DNA from: Datnioides undecimradiatus
Taxonomy: Eukaryota; Chordata; Actinopteri; Lobotiformes; Datnioididae
DNA: 64,000 nt
Assembly: GCA_008933995.1 (NCBI GenBank)
Contig: WARS01000016.1
Location: forward strand, 16,310,886-16,374,885
Direction: 5' to 3'
In this document: piece by piece, positions 16,180-31,489 of the stretch
Layout of the letters: each line of letters starts with the position of its first letter
Numbering within the stretch: position 1 is the stretch's first letter
Program-made: the position numbers and the translations under genes
The notes under the pieces: model-generated
The model's database searches: none
What the model was told of the DNA's origin: nothing
What the model saw: only the letters and a program-made list of their open reading frames with translations

Positions 16180-16480
16180 ACCCCCATTCAGTCCCCTTTG
16201 ATGAGAGTAACACTATACATGCCCAGCGCGCCTCACAGATCCTATCAAGCTGCTGTTTGAAGGGCGGGAGCGAGAGTCGGGGCAGCTGATCATAACTTAT
16301 CGAGTGTTCGGACGCGCTGTCATCCAGTTTCGTTGCCCTGCGGAGCAAATAAAAGCGAGGACAATTGAGGAGGTTTTGTAATTGGAGTGATGTTGTTGTT
16401 ACAGTGTAGGATGTTTCATGAGGTACGCTGCCACCTAGGGGTCATCCCCCATGGTTGCAGAAAGGAATGCGGTCTCCCCT
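16180..16480. promoter_or_regulatory. Candidate enhancer or boundary block with a CTCF-like motif
   Basis: GC-balanced, CpG-containing sequence that stands out from its AT-rich surroundings. It carries TAATTG at 16,379-16,384 and, at 16,429-16,444, TGCCACCTAGGGGTCA, which matches the reverse-orientation CTCF consensus as I remember it with one mismatch. It has no coding frame. Regulatory function is inferred. Confidence 0.4.
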
Positions 16481-19400
16481 TTGCTTATTTTGAACCACTC
16501 GTGTGATAAACTGAATTTAAGTGGATTATGTTTTCTTCAAAATCTTTTAAGTCACCAGAAAGCTGACATGTGGACAGCTTAATACCCCCTTTTTTCCCTC
16601 TTTACAAGGGAATTATACCTTGTTGACCATACCTTGAATACCTGCTATCTGATTAGTCACAGTTGCCCTTTTAAGTTGATCCTCATGATGGTCTTTTTAA
16701 AATGACTCAATAGCCATGAAATTAGTCATTAGTTTGTTATCCTGCCGTGATGTTGCCCTCATGCAACAAAAACCTTGCCAGTAAACAATTATCCGACTGA
16801 CACGGCGAGGTAAAGGCCCAAATGTGCAGCCCAGACATGCCGTGAGGAAGGAAAACAACCGGCTTTGCTTAGCTTAGCTTTAGTTTGCTTTGTTCTGGCC
16901 ATTACGAAGCCGAAATATTGTCATTACTCATAGACCAAATCATTTTACGACATCCTGCAATTAAACTTTAAGCTAATAGGTTAATGAGACAAATGGAGTT
17001 TGAACACTGGAAGTTGGTTTCTATTAGCGATGGCAATGCAGGCAGAAGTGCACAGTTGCACGCTCTGCACACACACTCACTCACACTGTGTCTTTTTCCT
17101 TTTTTCGCTTTCTCTGACACACACGCACACACACACACTCACACACACACGCAAACACAAACACAGAGAACAGACTGGTTTGATTTAGGTTTTGCGGTCC
17201 CCTCCCGGTGCAGCCTCAGACAAGCAGAGAGGACCAGAGCACAGTGAACTCCAGTTCAGCCTGAGCCCGGCTGTCTCTGCTAAGCTTCAAGTTGAAACCC
17301 TCCAAATTGGGTTTAATCTGTGTTTTGCTTTGCCAATTATCGACCCACAGAGCTGCATGGCAAATGGGGATGAATGAGCTTTAGATGGGCCCAGTTGAGA
17401 GGAAGGTCACAGCGTGATTAATGGTGATCTGTTGAATCCATGACTCGGCCAGCTAAGACTTTGCATGGGATGAGTTATCAGAAAATGAGGAAAAACTGCA
17501 GAGCTTGATGCCGCAAGAAATTACTTTGAAACTCTGAGAATAAAATTTTATTATCAAACTATTACTTAAACCAAAGTGGGTTTATCATACAGTACATTTG
17601 GTTTTCAGTCAACATGTGTCATGTAATACCAGCACTGTGGTATCACTAGTTTTATGGTGATTAATATATTGTTTGCGAGCCTTCTGTTATTGTATCACTG
17701 CTCATTATATCATGTTCACATTCATGTTCACGTTCTCTTTTTAATTTTTAAGTGTTCACTACCTGCATCGCTTGTTGGAAATATCCATTTCTAAATACTG
17801 TTTTCCAAATTTCACTTAAGGAGGCCATATTGTTCTTACTATCAGGTTCAGTCTAGCTGCTGGGTGCAAATCAAAGGTGCTCAATGTTGCCACGCAAAGT
17901 AATTCCTGCACTTCAACTATTACTTTTTTTTTTTAGCTTTATCATTGCTAAAGGTATGTCTACATATAAACACATCCAGTAGGATCCAGGTGCAGAGCAA
18001 TCACTGTAAAGACAACAAAGCTAATGCTAGCTGAGAAAAAGAACATGAAAAACAGCTACCAGCACCTACTCATCATTTTTTGGCCTCAAATGAGGCTTTA
18101 TGCTCACACAGTTTCTCCTGAGTATCCCTCTATAATTCAACAGGGGGTAGCCACATAGTCAGGCTAGATGCTAATGACAAGTCCAGCAGGCCAGCCTACA
18201 AAATAAACTGTGAAATACATCTAAATATTTAAAAATGTCAAAATTTGCATCCTCCAAGTTTAAAGTCTGGTCACATGTGGCCTGATCCATCCTTCAGCTT
18301 GTAACAATAGCAACCAGTTAGCAAAACAGTCCGGGAAAAGTTATAAATTGACCTTTCTTGAAATGTTCAGGGATATTTTCTTCAAAATTTAGGTTTATCC
18401 TCTAGGTCCTGACAACATCAGATTAGATGAGTGAGTAGAAGTCTTCAGCTTCTTCAAAGGGATGCTCTAATGTTTTTTAGACATATTCATACTACATATA
18501 TATTTAACTGCTGGAGTGTCCCTTCAATTTGACAATATCAGGACCACTTTTTTTAAAAACCTGTATAACTAATGAAGGCTGCATCCAGATTCCTTGGCCA
18601 GGGCATCAGAGGCTGGAGCTTGGTTTTTAATAACCTTGTGACTAAATATTATTTTTTACTACTGATTAATGTACGGATGATTTTGGTCTACAAAATGTCA
18701 GATACTCATAACAAATGCCCATTGCAATTTCCTGTGCCAAAGGCAATGCTATCAAATGGCTCGTTTTATTTGACCAGCAGTCCCAAACCTTTCCCAAGAC
18801 TTTTCGGTTAATGATCATATAAAAAAGAAGAGAAACAGCAAGTCCTCACAGCTGAGAAGCAAGGTAATTTTGGCGTCTCTTACTGATTATTACATATTAG
18901 TTACTAATTTAATTATTTACTACATATTATTTTTCTGATGATTATAATTCGGCAAGTGCTTTGAACGTCATAACATTAGTGTTATTTTCAATTATTTTAC
19001 AGCCTTGCTTGTTGTCCATATATATTTTTGCCATTTGTGATGTTAGCTGCATTAAAACATGAATATGAAAACATGTTGTGATGGAGTAGTTCTCCTGCTT
19101 TGGTATAATTGTCATTGTCTTTATTTCAAGATGTCCTCTCTGACCTGTCTTCTCTCCCTCTGGGTGTCTTCATCTCTCTCTGTATGCTGGTGTCACACAA
19201 AGCATATTTGGGATACCATCATTTAGTTAAAGGAATGCAGTGTTGATTGAATTACTCATTTTACTTCAGTGTAATGAGAACACTGAATGCTCATTCTCTC
19301 CTATTTCTCTTTTACAGTCCATGAAACAGTCCATAAAATATAAGCTGTGTTTGAAATCACTCCCTGTTTGCTGCTTAATGTACTGTATTCACATCCTGTT

Positions 19401-22079
19401 GTTCAAGTGTTCAAATTGTGTGAAATATATATCCGCTTCTTCTGTAATGGTTTAATGGCAGCCACCAGCTGTTTATCTCACCAAAACACATGATAAACAC
19501 ATGACAGTAGTGGATGAAATTACCAGTTAATTTGCGTTTTTTGCATTTTTCTTGAAACTACTTTAAAATCTTAACATTTGGATGAAAACCTAACAAGTGA
19601 TGGAGCAAAATGATGGCCTATACATAGGTGACGTGTCTATTTCCAGCTTATGGAGCAAACCATAGACTGAGTGAGTGAATTAGCGAGTGATTTCAGACAT
19701 GATGCTTGATTCCTTTACGCTTCATCATCGTCATGTTTTAAAACCCACTGCCAGAACTGTTCATCGCAGCATTGACCTCCCATGGCACAAGAACTAACTT
19801 TTAATCACAAACAAACGTTTCAAGTGGACTTGAGACTTCCTGTACTTTGTCAAAAAGTTCTCAAAGAAAAGAAAGTTAATCTACATTTATGCTTTTCTCT
19901 CTCTCTTGTCACTAAGGTCCTTCATCTGCCTGTTCGTCCACATCGCAAACTGAAGATACACAATAATCAGGTGACTATCACATCCCATCTTAAATAATAA
20001 CACAGTGAATCAAGCTAATGAGCTAACCACTTGTCTTTTCTAAATGCACAAATGGACTCTAAACTCGCTCTGAGATTATCTGAGCCAACCATTCATGAGA
20101 AAACTGAATTAGGACATAATCATTCGAATGAATCACGTAAACTATCCCTTGCTTTCTTTCGTGACTATATATCCAAGAATAGTTTTAGGGGATATGACAA
20201 GTTTGCCAGATCCAGACCAGCAAACAAGGGTGCGGCTGCAAATTCTGGGACCCCTGACAACATCTCACAACCCCCAACGACTTTCTAATCCCTGACATGT
20301 TCCAGGGACCTCGTCCAGCTTCCCAAAAAAGGCGTCACGGCCCAGCAACCATGACATAAAAAACCAAATGGCCATTTATTATTATTTTTTTTACATTTTT
20401 GTATGTCACTGGTGACGCTGAAGTAGCCAACATCTCTGCACTGCAGTTAAACTAAGAAATGTTAAATATTTGCAGACGTCAAAGGGAGTCAAAGCATTGC
20501 TTTAAGCTGTGCTGGGTAACCATGCCCCTACAGGTAGTTTCAGTTGAGTTTTCTTCACTGGCACAGCTGTGTAACACTTTAACCAACAATGTTACATCAG
20601 TTATGTTGTCTGATCTGAGTCAGATATTGGAGCCCTGCCTCTAGATACAGCTGTTTCAGTTGCATAGAAGTTTTTCTATTATCAGTTAAATGCTAATAAA
20701 ACTAGCCTCTATACAAGCTGTCTGGATCTAATGCATTGTTTATTATTACATTTTAAATAGCCCAGCTGTTGGGTTCCTGAAATGTATTTTAGTCTTTTTG
20801 CTAAATGTGTCTGATTCGCAGATTAATTACTGTACTGTGTGTCCTGGAGGGACAATTTGTTTTTTGCTGTTGATGAATTAAATGTCACTAATTTAACAGC
20901 TTTTCTAAACTTGTGTAAATCCCCTTTCCTTGTCAATCCCTTTAACAGACATTTGGTTCTTTATTTATGGATTCCCATTATTTTCTGATTTATAACCACT
21001 GTCATTTGATTTGTTGTTTCACAGCTTCACATTTGCCTCCAGTCATGCTGTCTGGTTTTTTTTTTTTCTGGAGGCATACACACACACATACGCCTGCAGA
21101 AAATCCCACATTACCACGAGGAGCCTGACATTAGGGTTTTTTCCTGCCTGCAGCCTGTGGTAACCAACATTAGCAGGTGGATCTGCTTCACTACGGCCAG
21201 TTTGAGAGGTGGTTACTGTGTGCAGACCTTCCTCAACATCCTCACTGTCATTTCCACTTTTGCTTCTCATGTCAGTATTATATAGGAGCCCAGTTGACAG
21301 ACAGCAAACGCACAGATTTTTTGCAGGATTACCATTGATTGCTACTGCTTAGAGATTCGCCAAAATCCCTTTGGCGGGCAACTTAGTGCCAGTTACACAC
21401 AGGGCCGACTATCAGCGAACCCCACTGAGATTCAGTTTAAGCTGACTCAGATCGGCTCAGCAGCTGGGCTCGTTCACACTGCACGAGACAATCCTCCTGT
21501 TATTAGGCAACTACAATTTCACGACTGGATCTTCTTTCAGTGTGTAGATGATATATCATTAAAGTTATTCCTCTTTATTAAGGGAATGAAAATGTCACTG
21601 TCAATTTGAGGTGATATTCCAGGTCTCTGGGTCTGGTTACATGGCATAGCATGGAAGCCAAATGTGAGACAAGAGGCTCTTGTAAAGAGTTGGTTTTTTT
21701 TTATGTATTTATGAGAGTATCTCTTGAGCGAGATTCTTAGGAACACACAAGGTTGGTTATTATAAGAATCTCTTCATAACCTCACTATAAAAAAAGATGT
21801 CATGTCATGTGCTCATTGCCTCACAGTGGCCTAATTCTTGACATGTTTTCACCCCTCACTTCATTTGACAGTGGTCATAACTGCAGAGAAAACAAAGAAA
21901 TACTTTCAAGAAAACACAATAAATTTGGAAACGATGATGAACAACTGTCAACAAATAATGACAGTCACTATTAAAAACTGAAGCGACCCTCTTGCCACAA
22001 GCCTCTCTCGAGGGGGACAAGGCAAGCCAAGAATAAATTGCCTGTCTGTAGTCATTTGAATGCAACATTTAGCCGTGAT
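16481..22079. other. Gene desert, proximal part
   Basis: No gene supported. It holds a CA-rich microsatellite at 17,116-17,166 and otherwise AT-rich sequence with short unsupported open frames (for example 18,572-18,811 and 20,031-20,288, with no splice partners or recognisable domains). Confidence 0.6.
17116..17166. repeat. CA-rich microsatellite
   Basis: An interrupted (CA)n tract with CG and CT substitutions. Confidence 0.85.
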
Positions 22080-22560
22080 TTATGTGAAGGCAGAAAAAGC
22101 ATTATGAGAAAACATTTTCCAAGTGCAACAGCTTGCAGCAATTTACATTATATGGGGGGAAAACCGCTGAAACAAATATTTGACTGGCCTCCATAATGAA
22201 ATGGATATATTTATACACAATGAATTGAGTCAAAGGCTCTGTAACGAACGCATGGCTTCACCAAAGGACCTCTCTGCTTTCTTGTAGTAAACATTTTACT
22301 GATGCTACAGGGGCTTCGAATGAAAGTTATTAGAGCCATGACTCTCCTGGCGGGCCAAGAGATACAAAGATAATCCACATTAAGAGAGAGAAGATACACC
22401 AGAGGGAAATCAGTGCCGTGTTTGTATCAGTGACAGAGAGAGATTCAGAGATTTACTAATTCAATTTCAATTAGTTTTAAGCTGAAATAGATTTTCTTTT
22501 GCTCCTCTAATCAGTGCGCCGACTGTGCCACCCGTTAATCTCCCAAACTTTTCTTCTCCA
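22080..22560. promoter_or_regulatory. Candidate enhancer with paired homeodomain sites
   Basis: Balanced-composition block without coding potential. At 22,455-22,461 ACTAATT is repeated as its exact reverse complement, AATTAGT, at 22,469-22,475, with a CAATT core in the 7-bp gap. Dense TAAT cores upstream of an msx gene suggest an element read by homeodomain proteins. This is inference. Confidence 0.35.
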
Positions 22561-24089
22561 ACAAAAGTCTCAGAGAGGAAGTGTAACTATATCTACAGTA
22601 TATTTCCTCAACCTGACAGAGTACTTGGGTGTTAAAGCAAGATGATGAGTTTTACATTAAAATGATTTTTTTTATTTTTAGACTCAGTGTGCTCAGGCTG
22701 CATTCATCAATATTTTTATATCCACAATAGACCAAATGACTATGTAACCTTGTGAACGAGGTTGATAATGACATTGAGTCCACCAAGAGTTATCCCCACT
22801 TTTCAGGTTTTAGTGTCTTCAGCTCAGTGTTTTCAGTGTACGACCTTCAGCTTCACAGTTTTGATTCACTCTCGCTTCCATCAGCAGCAGAAGGCACCTG
22901 CTTTCATGACAGAAGCCGTAAAAATTCACTGGACACTACCTGCTCAACATCTAAGACCAGACAGACCAAATTAGTGACAAGCTGGTGAACGTAGTGAAGC
23001 ATTTATCAGCCAAAGAGTCAGATCCTTCCCTCAGAAGAAAAGCCCAGCTCAAAGAACAGCAAATATTGGACATCGGACACATTTATCAGGTGGACACAAA
23101 AACTAAATGATGATTTTGCTTCTTCTCTGCTGGCTAACATGTTAGCCAGAAGCTCATACATGTATCATGTGCAGGAGTATGCTACTGTTGCATGTTGTTC
23201 TTCTGTTCTCATAATTAGTACAGTTTGATTACTTTTGGATAAACAAATTAAAATAATCATCGGTTTTCAGAGGGTGAAAGATTTGAAACATTTTAGTCAT
23301 TTATTTTTTTCAGAAATTTTGTTTGTATTGAAGCAAAGAACACAATTGCAATTACTTTTATTGGAACCTTAATTTGGGGATCACAATTTAATTACATCAT
23401 TATCTTGAGAAAACAGTTGAGGCACAGTGCATTTTAATAAGGACAACCCTAACGCAGGCTGATCATTTCTCTCAGAGAGAGACAATGCAATATCCATGGT
23501 AGTCTGTGAAAGTACAGTGTGATGCATAAATAGTTAATTTATGCAGTAGTTAATAATAATAATAATAATAAACAAAAACAAATGTTTTTGGTTTTTATGC
23601 TATTTCTAGAGGATGCTCTGTGTTTCTAAAATTGTGGCTACTGCCCTGTTTGCTGGTTCAGCACAGCATGTGTTACATTTAAACCAGCAGTACTCATCTT
23701 AAAACATCCATGTCTTTGTTTTTAAATGATAAGCCCATGATAAGTAACACATGGCTGAAAGATGTGTCTAGCTATCTTGTCCGTGTTCAATGCACAACAT
23801 TGAATGAATGAAACCACACATACACACGAACAGACACATATGTAACTCCAGCACTCTTCCTGCGCAGGCGAGAAGACACGAATGCAACACTCTAATTAAT
23901 ATGTCACACAGAAAATATTTTAATGACTTACAAATGGGGGTGACTGCACACTGCCCCGTGCCATTTATTTACAGTGAGGCTGAGACTTACTGGCATGAGG
24001 CAGCACATACAGCAAATTCTTAGACATCTAAATTAGAGGGGGCTCTGAGTGTCATGGCTTCAGATACATGTGTGTAACCCCTGTGGTCT
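22561..24089. other. Gene desert, AT-rich
   Basis: No gene seen. An (AAT)n microsatellite lies at 23,551-23,571. The open frames near 22,752-22,988 and 23,808-24,023 lack splice sites and domain similarity. Confidence 0.55.
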
Positions 24090-24440
24090 CTAAGCCCCCT
24101 CCTTCAAATTTGCGTCTTCCCTAATCAGTGCCAAATGGAGAGTTCTTTCCTCCTCTTTCCCAGCTTGGGCGACACAGGCAGTGAGAGAGAGGAAGGAAGT
24201 CATTGTATTCAATGAGTGCCTTCCATTTTTATTTTTTACAGCCGCGTCACATTCGGTACCCCCCCCCTCCCCATAAACGCAGCAACTCTTACAATTACCA
24301 ACGCTTTCATGTGTCCCAGTCAGCGGTCGGTGGGGAAGGAGGGCCAATTGCTTATAATTAAGAGGTATTTGTTTTGGAGCTGCGGGGTGCTAAATTCTTT
24401 ATACACATGGCACTTTTTTGCCATATTAGCAACACTGTAG
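24090..24440. promoter_or_regulatory. Candidate conserved non-coding block
   Basis: Unique-looking sequence with clustered sites: CAATTG at 24,345-24,350, TAATTA at 24,355-24,360, and CATAAACGC (HOX/CDX-like) near 24,271. There is no repeat character and no coding frame. Enhancer function is inferred. Confidence 0.3.
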
Positions 24441-24599
24441 GGCAAAATCTCCAGTGCAGGGGCGCTCAAGAGTAAACTAAAGAAACAGTAAGTTCACATG
24501 TTTTCTTAGAGATATTAATACAATCATGAGCTCTACATGTGATTTTCAATAAAACTGAATTTGCTATCCACATTTTTGCCCATTTCAAGAAAAACAAGC

Positions 24600-24990
24600 A
24601 GTAAGAGGTGCTGCTTTAAGTGAACATGTTTGCGCAGCCATTACTGCACTTTTAATCTCATTTGCACCTAATGCCACAGTAAAAGATTTCCACGCTTCAC
24701 CCAGCATATGCTAGTGATTATTAATTAGTGTTATGCCTGCATTTTAGGTAATAAGAACGAGAACCAGTAAAATTGCGAGCCCTCATACCCAAGGCAAATG
24801 CCTACAATTAAAGTTTACTATGTGTTTGTTTTTCAATAGGTTTTTAACATTCGGCTGATGCAACAACTTGGCAGATGCTGTCTCAGAGCAGTTCCTCCTG
24901 CAAGATAAACAAAGCGGCAGCGGGCCTGAATGAGGGAGAATGAAGTTGAAGGACGATGTCAGCGCAGAGGTAATCCTCACTGTGACCATG
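24600..24990. promoter_or_regulatory. Candidate conserved non-coding block with homeodomain and SOX-type sites
   Basis: TTAATTAG at 24,721-24,728, further TAAT/AATTA words, and AACAAAG (SOX-type) at 24,908-24,914 in a compact non-repetitive stretch. No protein is supported. Confidence 0.3.
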
Positions 24991-26740
<1,750 letters not shown>

Positions 26741-27280
26741 CCCTACTCTGTTTCACACACACACACATGGCCCAACTGCATAAAACATGCTAATACTGAG
26801 TTAAGTTAATAATAAGTTAAAAAAGTTATATTTTGAGAATATGTTTACAAGTGGTGATAAGACTGTACACAACATGTTGTGGTGATCTTGCTTCAACAAC
26901 AAATAAAAATTACAGGAACTGCATCAAAATATCACTCATAAGCTTTCATCGCACATGTTCAACTACAGCAAGTTCAAAACATTAAGGTTGAACTGTAAGA
27001 GATGTTTCCTACAGACAGTTTGGGTATCATTGTTTTCTTTTTTAAATAAAAGTGGTCAGTTTATGACGTACACCTATCCAAGGCTGATGAAATCTAATGC
27101 AACTTTGCAATTAACCTGACCTGTGAGATGGTTACGCTTTTCAGATTCTTTTGAAACCTTTTTAGAGTAGCATTGATTTTACTTAAAAGCTAGTTTGAAG
27201 GATTTTGTCCCATGTCAGAGCAGCTAGCTCAACTCAAACCCACTATAAATATGCACTTTAAATGCAATGAGTGTAATGTA

Positions 27281-27321
<41 letters not shown>

Positions 27322-28589
27322 GATGGGAGTAAACCATCCTACTCTTTGTAAGGACCTAAATGAAGGACAGAGGAGCCACTGATGTGTGACATATCAAATG
27401 ATAAGAGGACACGTGCTCCCTGTGCTCTGAGACTAACATGAAATACACTCCTCTCATCTCCAGGTAAAACAGCAACAGGTGTGTAGAAGAACACACGTCA
27501 GTATTTTATAATAATAATTAAAAAATGATCCATGGTCGTATGTGTGGCATGCTCATGTCTGTTCTTGTGAGACATTTCATCAGTCTAAGGATCCATTCAG
27601 TAATTCAAAATGGCCATCACACAATTTGCCTTTTGAAATTCCAGAAAAAGGAAAAAAATAATCGATTAGTTAAAACTGATAAAGCAGCTTTTTCATCTAA
27701 GTGTTTCATTTGCAGGAGTGTGAACATCAGTATGTATCGTCCAGTCTTCACCTCAAACAGTACAAATTATTAATGACAGTAGGATAATGCAGGGGGTCTG
27801 GGTTGTCCTGGGAGAAACACAACAGCTTTCTGAAGACATAATATAGTTGTGCTCTCCCCAGAATTTTCACCAAAAAAGCATTTTAAAATTGCAATTGCAT
27901 TTATAAAAATGCAATAACATGTTTTGGGATTTTTTTAATTTTTTTTTACCAAAGTATTTGAAACTTGCTCAAAATGTGACATTTAAAACATTTTAGAGAG
28001 TGGTTTCCAATGTTTCACAGAATGTGCCAGACACACGTCTACTCTGAGTTTGTTATCCTGGAGAGTGCAATAATGCAATCAAGACAAGGGAGTAAATGTT
28101 TCATTATAATTTTATTAAAATACAGCATTATCTTGTAACTGGATAGAAAAATAAATTATTGCAGAAAACTCAAGAAATGGATCTCCTCTTCTGTGAGTAA
28201 TTTCTGACTATATAAAAGAACATTTCCTTTATTCTAGCTAAACAACATAAAAAAACATTATATCTCTACATGACCCGGGCAGAAAAAGCTAACCTAAAAA
28301 TGCAATGTACATCACTTTGACACTTTTTGACAGTGTCTTGGTGATTTAAGCTGAATTTTTCCTTTGAAAGCAAAATCCAAGATCAATACACAATATTTAT
28401 ACGTCCTGCTTTTTATCATAAAGTCCCTTCCATAGCATATCACCAGAATGCGTCTCTTGCACAAAACAAGCTGTGGTTGAAATCCAATACATCTGAAAAA
28501 AGGCATTTAGCCTTCCAGAAAATCTCCAACATTTGCTCTTTCCTTTGCATATCTCCTCTTCCTCTGCAAACCTTTTCATCTTTTTGAGG
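26741..28589. other. Gene desert, AT-rich
   Basis: No gene seen. A TG microsatellite lies at 27,282-27,318. The rest is AT-rich with poly-A/T runs. Confidence 0.55.
27282..27318. repeat. (TG)n microsatellite
   Basis: An uninterrupted TG tract of about 37 bp. Confidence 0.95.
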
Positions 28590-28830
28590 TTTCACCGCAT
28601 TACCACAGGGACCTTAAACCGCAAGACCAAATCCTCAAGGTACACGGTACATAGGCTCCGTTCCCACAGACTTTAAAAACCCATATCAGCCCATGTCTGC
28701 ACATCTCTCCCTTACATCTCCCTCGCAGCCTGTAAATCACCAAAGCTCACTCCCGGCCCCATTGAATAAACGTGCTGGAGTCGCTGACTAATTGATAGCG
28801 TAACAATCTGAACTGGTTCATAGTGGCACT
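28590..28830. promoter_or_regulatory. Candidate conserved non-coding block
   Basis: Compact non-repetitive block with AATAAACG (HOX-type) near 28,765 and CTAATTGATAG near 28,788. No coding frame. Enhancer role inferred. Confidence 0.25.
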
Positions 28831-28849
28831 AAATTGAAAACACCAGTAG

Positions 28850-29080
28850 TGGAAGACTGGGGGATGTTGGTAGTAAAGAGAAGGAGGAAAGGCTCGTGAG
28901 GAGAGAGACAGAGCTCAAGGGGATGTGGGGAGGAGACAGAGGGAGGGAGTGAGGAAGAGGTTTTGATGATAGAGAAAGAGGAGGAGTAGCGGAGAGAGAA
29001 GATGACGGGGTAAATAGGATGCTGATAGGAAAGGAAAGGAGGAACGGCTGCCGGGGAGAAGGTTGGAGGAAAGACATATA
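28850..29080. repeat. Purine-rich tract
   Basis: About 230 bp of mostly A/G on the plus strand, which creates a 142-codon Ser/Pro/Leu-rich open frame on the minus strand that is not a credible gene. Confidence 0.75.
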
Positions 29081-29554
29081 TTAAGTAAAGGAGAGCAGGA
29101 AAAGCATCTGAGTCATGTTCAACAATATCTGTGTCCACACTCGAGATGCCAAAACAATAGAAAACCAGAGAAATCTCTTCATCCTCTTTGATCCAACAAA
29201 CAACAAAACAGTGAACGCTGAATCTGGCGAGGAGGTTGGCGGACAAGCAGCTGCTTGCTCTGCTGAGCCATAGCTGGTGCCTCTGTCCTCTCCTCCTCCT
29301 GTACTATGTGTGATCACCTTCCTTTAGTTTTAATGCAGCTAAACCTACATTTTAATTCATGTTATTAGACATTATTTTAGATTTCACTTGAACAAGTTAT
29401 AAATAATTGTCTGTTTTTCTGCTAATCTGTTGTGTGTTTTTCCTTTCAGCATAACCACATAATTTGTCCGTGTCTTCGAAAATAGCTACACGTCACTGTT
29501 TCAAAGGTAAAAAAGTTTTTTTGATCCGCTACCTCTTTGGTTAAATGATGTTTA

Positions 29555-30140
29555 TGCACAAAAAACAACTTGGCTGGTGTTAGGAAAAGGTGATATGGTT
29601 AAAGGAAAACCAGCATTGACTGATGGTAAGAACAGGAAACAAACTGTGGTTTCCATGTAATTGTCTGGTATTTTGTTTACGTGTCCAACCACCTTGATCT
29701 CCTCCCTGCGCTGACTTCTTTGCTCTTGAATGTCACACTGCTTCTTCAGAGCCATAACTACGTGCACTAGATGTGTATCATCATGTACACAGGTAGTCCC
29801 TGGGCATTTGCTATTACAGCTGATGCTCTTCTTTTACCTGTCCTATAAAACATGTGAAAACCCTAAATGACTATGTTTGCTGATAACTATTACATGATCT
29901 ATTACTACATGACTTACTATTACTACATGATCACTTCAAAACTGATGTACACAACGGTTTTCTGACCCTCCCCTGCCATAGTTTGAGCAGAACCTGCCTT
30001 GTTAAAGTTAGTTTCAGGCACAAAAACGATTTGGTTACAGTAAAACAGACATCATGCTTAAAAGGGCGACCTGGTGAAGGTCAGGGACAGATCGCTGTCA
30101 TCGGTGTTGTTGTTGTTGTGTCAGTATGAAATGAGAGATG
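29555..30140. repeat. Pieces of an old interspersed repeat
   Basis: Two related segments begin with GCACAAAAA-xx-AACTTGG and GGCACAAAAACGATTTGGTT (about 29,555-29,770 and 30,015-30,140). They continue with ATGGTTAAA-type words and GTTTACGTGTCCAACCACCTT. This resembles, from memory, a dispersed percomorph repeat. Both are strongly decayed and have no reading frame. Confidence 0.35.
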
Positions 30141-30314
30141 TGCTGCAGTCATTCATGCTCAAATCACACAAGGACACAAATGTCACACCTCCTCTGCTTT
30201 TGTATGTGACAGACAACCGATGGTTACATTCCAGATTTGATCACATGCCATTCTTTTAGTTGTGCTTGCAGCCTGCCTCTGTTGACAGCAATACTGATCA
30301 GTTGTACCATCACT

Positions 30315-30560
30315 TTAGTCCAGACTGAAAAATCTCAACAACAGTAATAACTTTGGTGATCATCTAACTTTTTGGCAGCATCGAAATGTAGTTTGTGTTA
30401 AATGCTAATTAGAAAATGTTTGCATGCTAACACGCTACGGTGAACATGATAAAGATTATATCCACTAAACAATAGTATATGAGCATTCTCACTGTGAGCA
30501 TGTTAGCATGCTGTCATTAGCATTTAGCTCAATGCATTTGCTGTGTGTACACACAAAAGC
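30315..30560 (-). repeat. Interspersed repeat (family R3), copy 2
   Basis: In reverse orientation to the copy at 6,008: AGTCCAGACTGAAAAATCTC, AATAACTTTGGTGATCATCT, GTTTGTGTTAAATGCTAATT, TGAGCATGTTAGCATGCT and TTAGCATTTAGCTCAATGC follow in the family order. Confidence 0.7.
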
Positions 30561-31281
30561 ACCAGCAGACTTTTGCTTTTCTTCTCTCAACAAACAGGAA
30601 GCCCTGTTTTAAGATGGTTATCAAATCACTTTATAGAATGAATTCAAAATCTTCTTACAAGATCAACATGAAACAAGGTTGTACCAAGTGAGTGTAGGAG
30701 TCTCTCATTGACGTTTCATTCCATTCAAAAATATTGGAATGGTGTGGACGTAGACAAGTGGCATAGACAATTTAAAATTAAAACATATTATTGTGGACAT
30801 AGCCTTAAATGATATAGACAGAAGGAGGGAAGAGAGACAGAAAGCTGGTTGGGAGGAGAAGGAGGGGTAGTCGGAGGAGGGGGAGGAGGAGGGAGGAGGT
30901 TTGTCTTTGATCTCAGTGCATGTCTGCTATGCTGTTTTCCTTCAAGGCTTCCTGGTAAGTTTCAGTAGACACCAGCGGGTCCACTCTCAGGGATCGGACA
31001 CTAATGGATCAGTTAAAGGGGCCTATGCTTTATGGCCGGGCTAAGTGTTATCATCTGGGGTTAAAGACACTGACCATGGAGCAAACTCCTGCCAGATAGT
31101 TGCTCCTCTGGGGGATTACAGTAGGCTCTTTGCCAAAGTAAGGAGGCAATTGAGGGAAAGTGGTGCTCAGTCTTTGTTTTGTTTTGGTTCATTTATCTCA
31201 CTTAGATCCCTCTATTTCTATTCTCTTCTTGTCTATTTTCTTCTTTCTCACTCTCTCCACTTCTTCCTTGTTCTTTCTTTC

Positions 31282-31328
31282 TACACACACACACACACAC
31301 ACCACACACACACACAAACACACACACA
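31282..31328. repeat. (CA)n microsatellite
   Basis: A CA tract with two small interruptions. Confidence 0.95.
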
Positions 31329-31489
31329 TATCAGGGAATACCTTTCCAAAGCTTCCTGATCGCCGTTTGAAACCATTTGTCAGTTGCGCAAGACAGAAAG
31401 CTGACGATGGATTCCAGAGGTTGAGGTGACCCCTTTCATACAGCAGTTTATCCGTGGGACCTGTCAGGGCCGACTGCTTCAAATACGAC

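Noticed and set aside
20031..20288. 85-codon frame with mixed composition as a small gene
   Set aside because: No splice partners, promoter, or similarity to any family I recognise; sits in AT-rich desert DNA.
28818..29246. 142-codon minus-strand open frame
   Set aside because: Ser/Pro/Leu-rich product of a purine-rich tract; no recognisable protein family.
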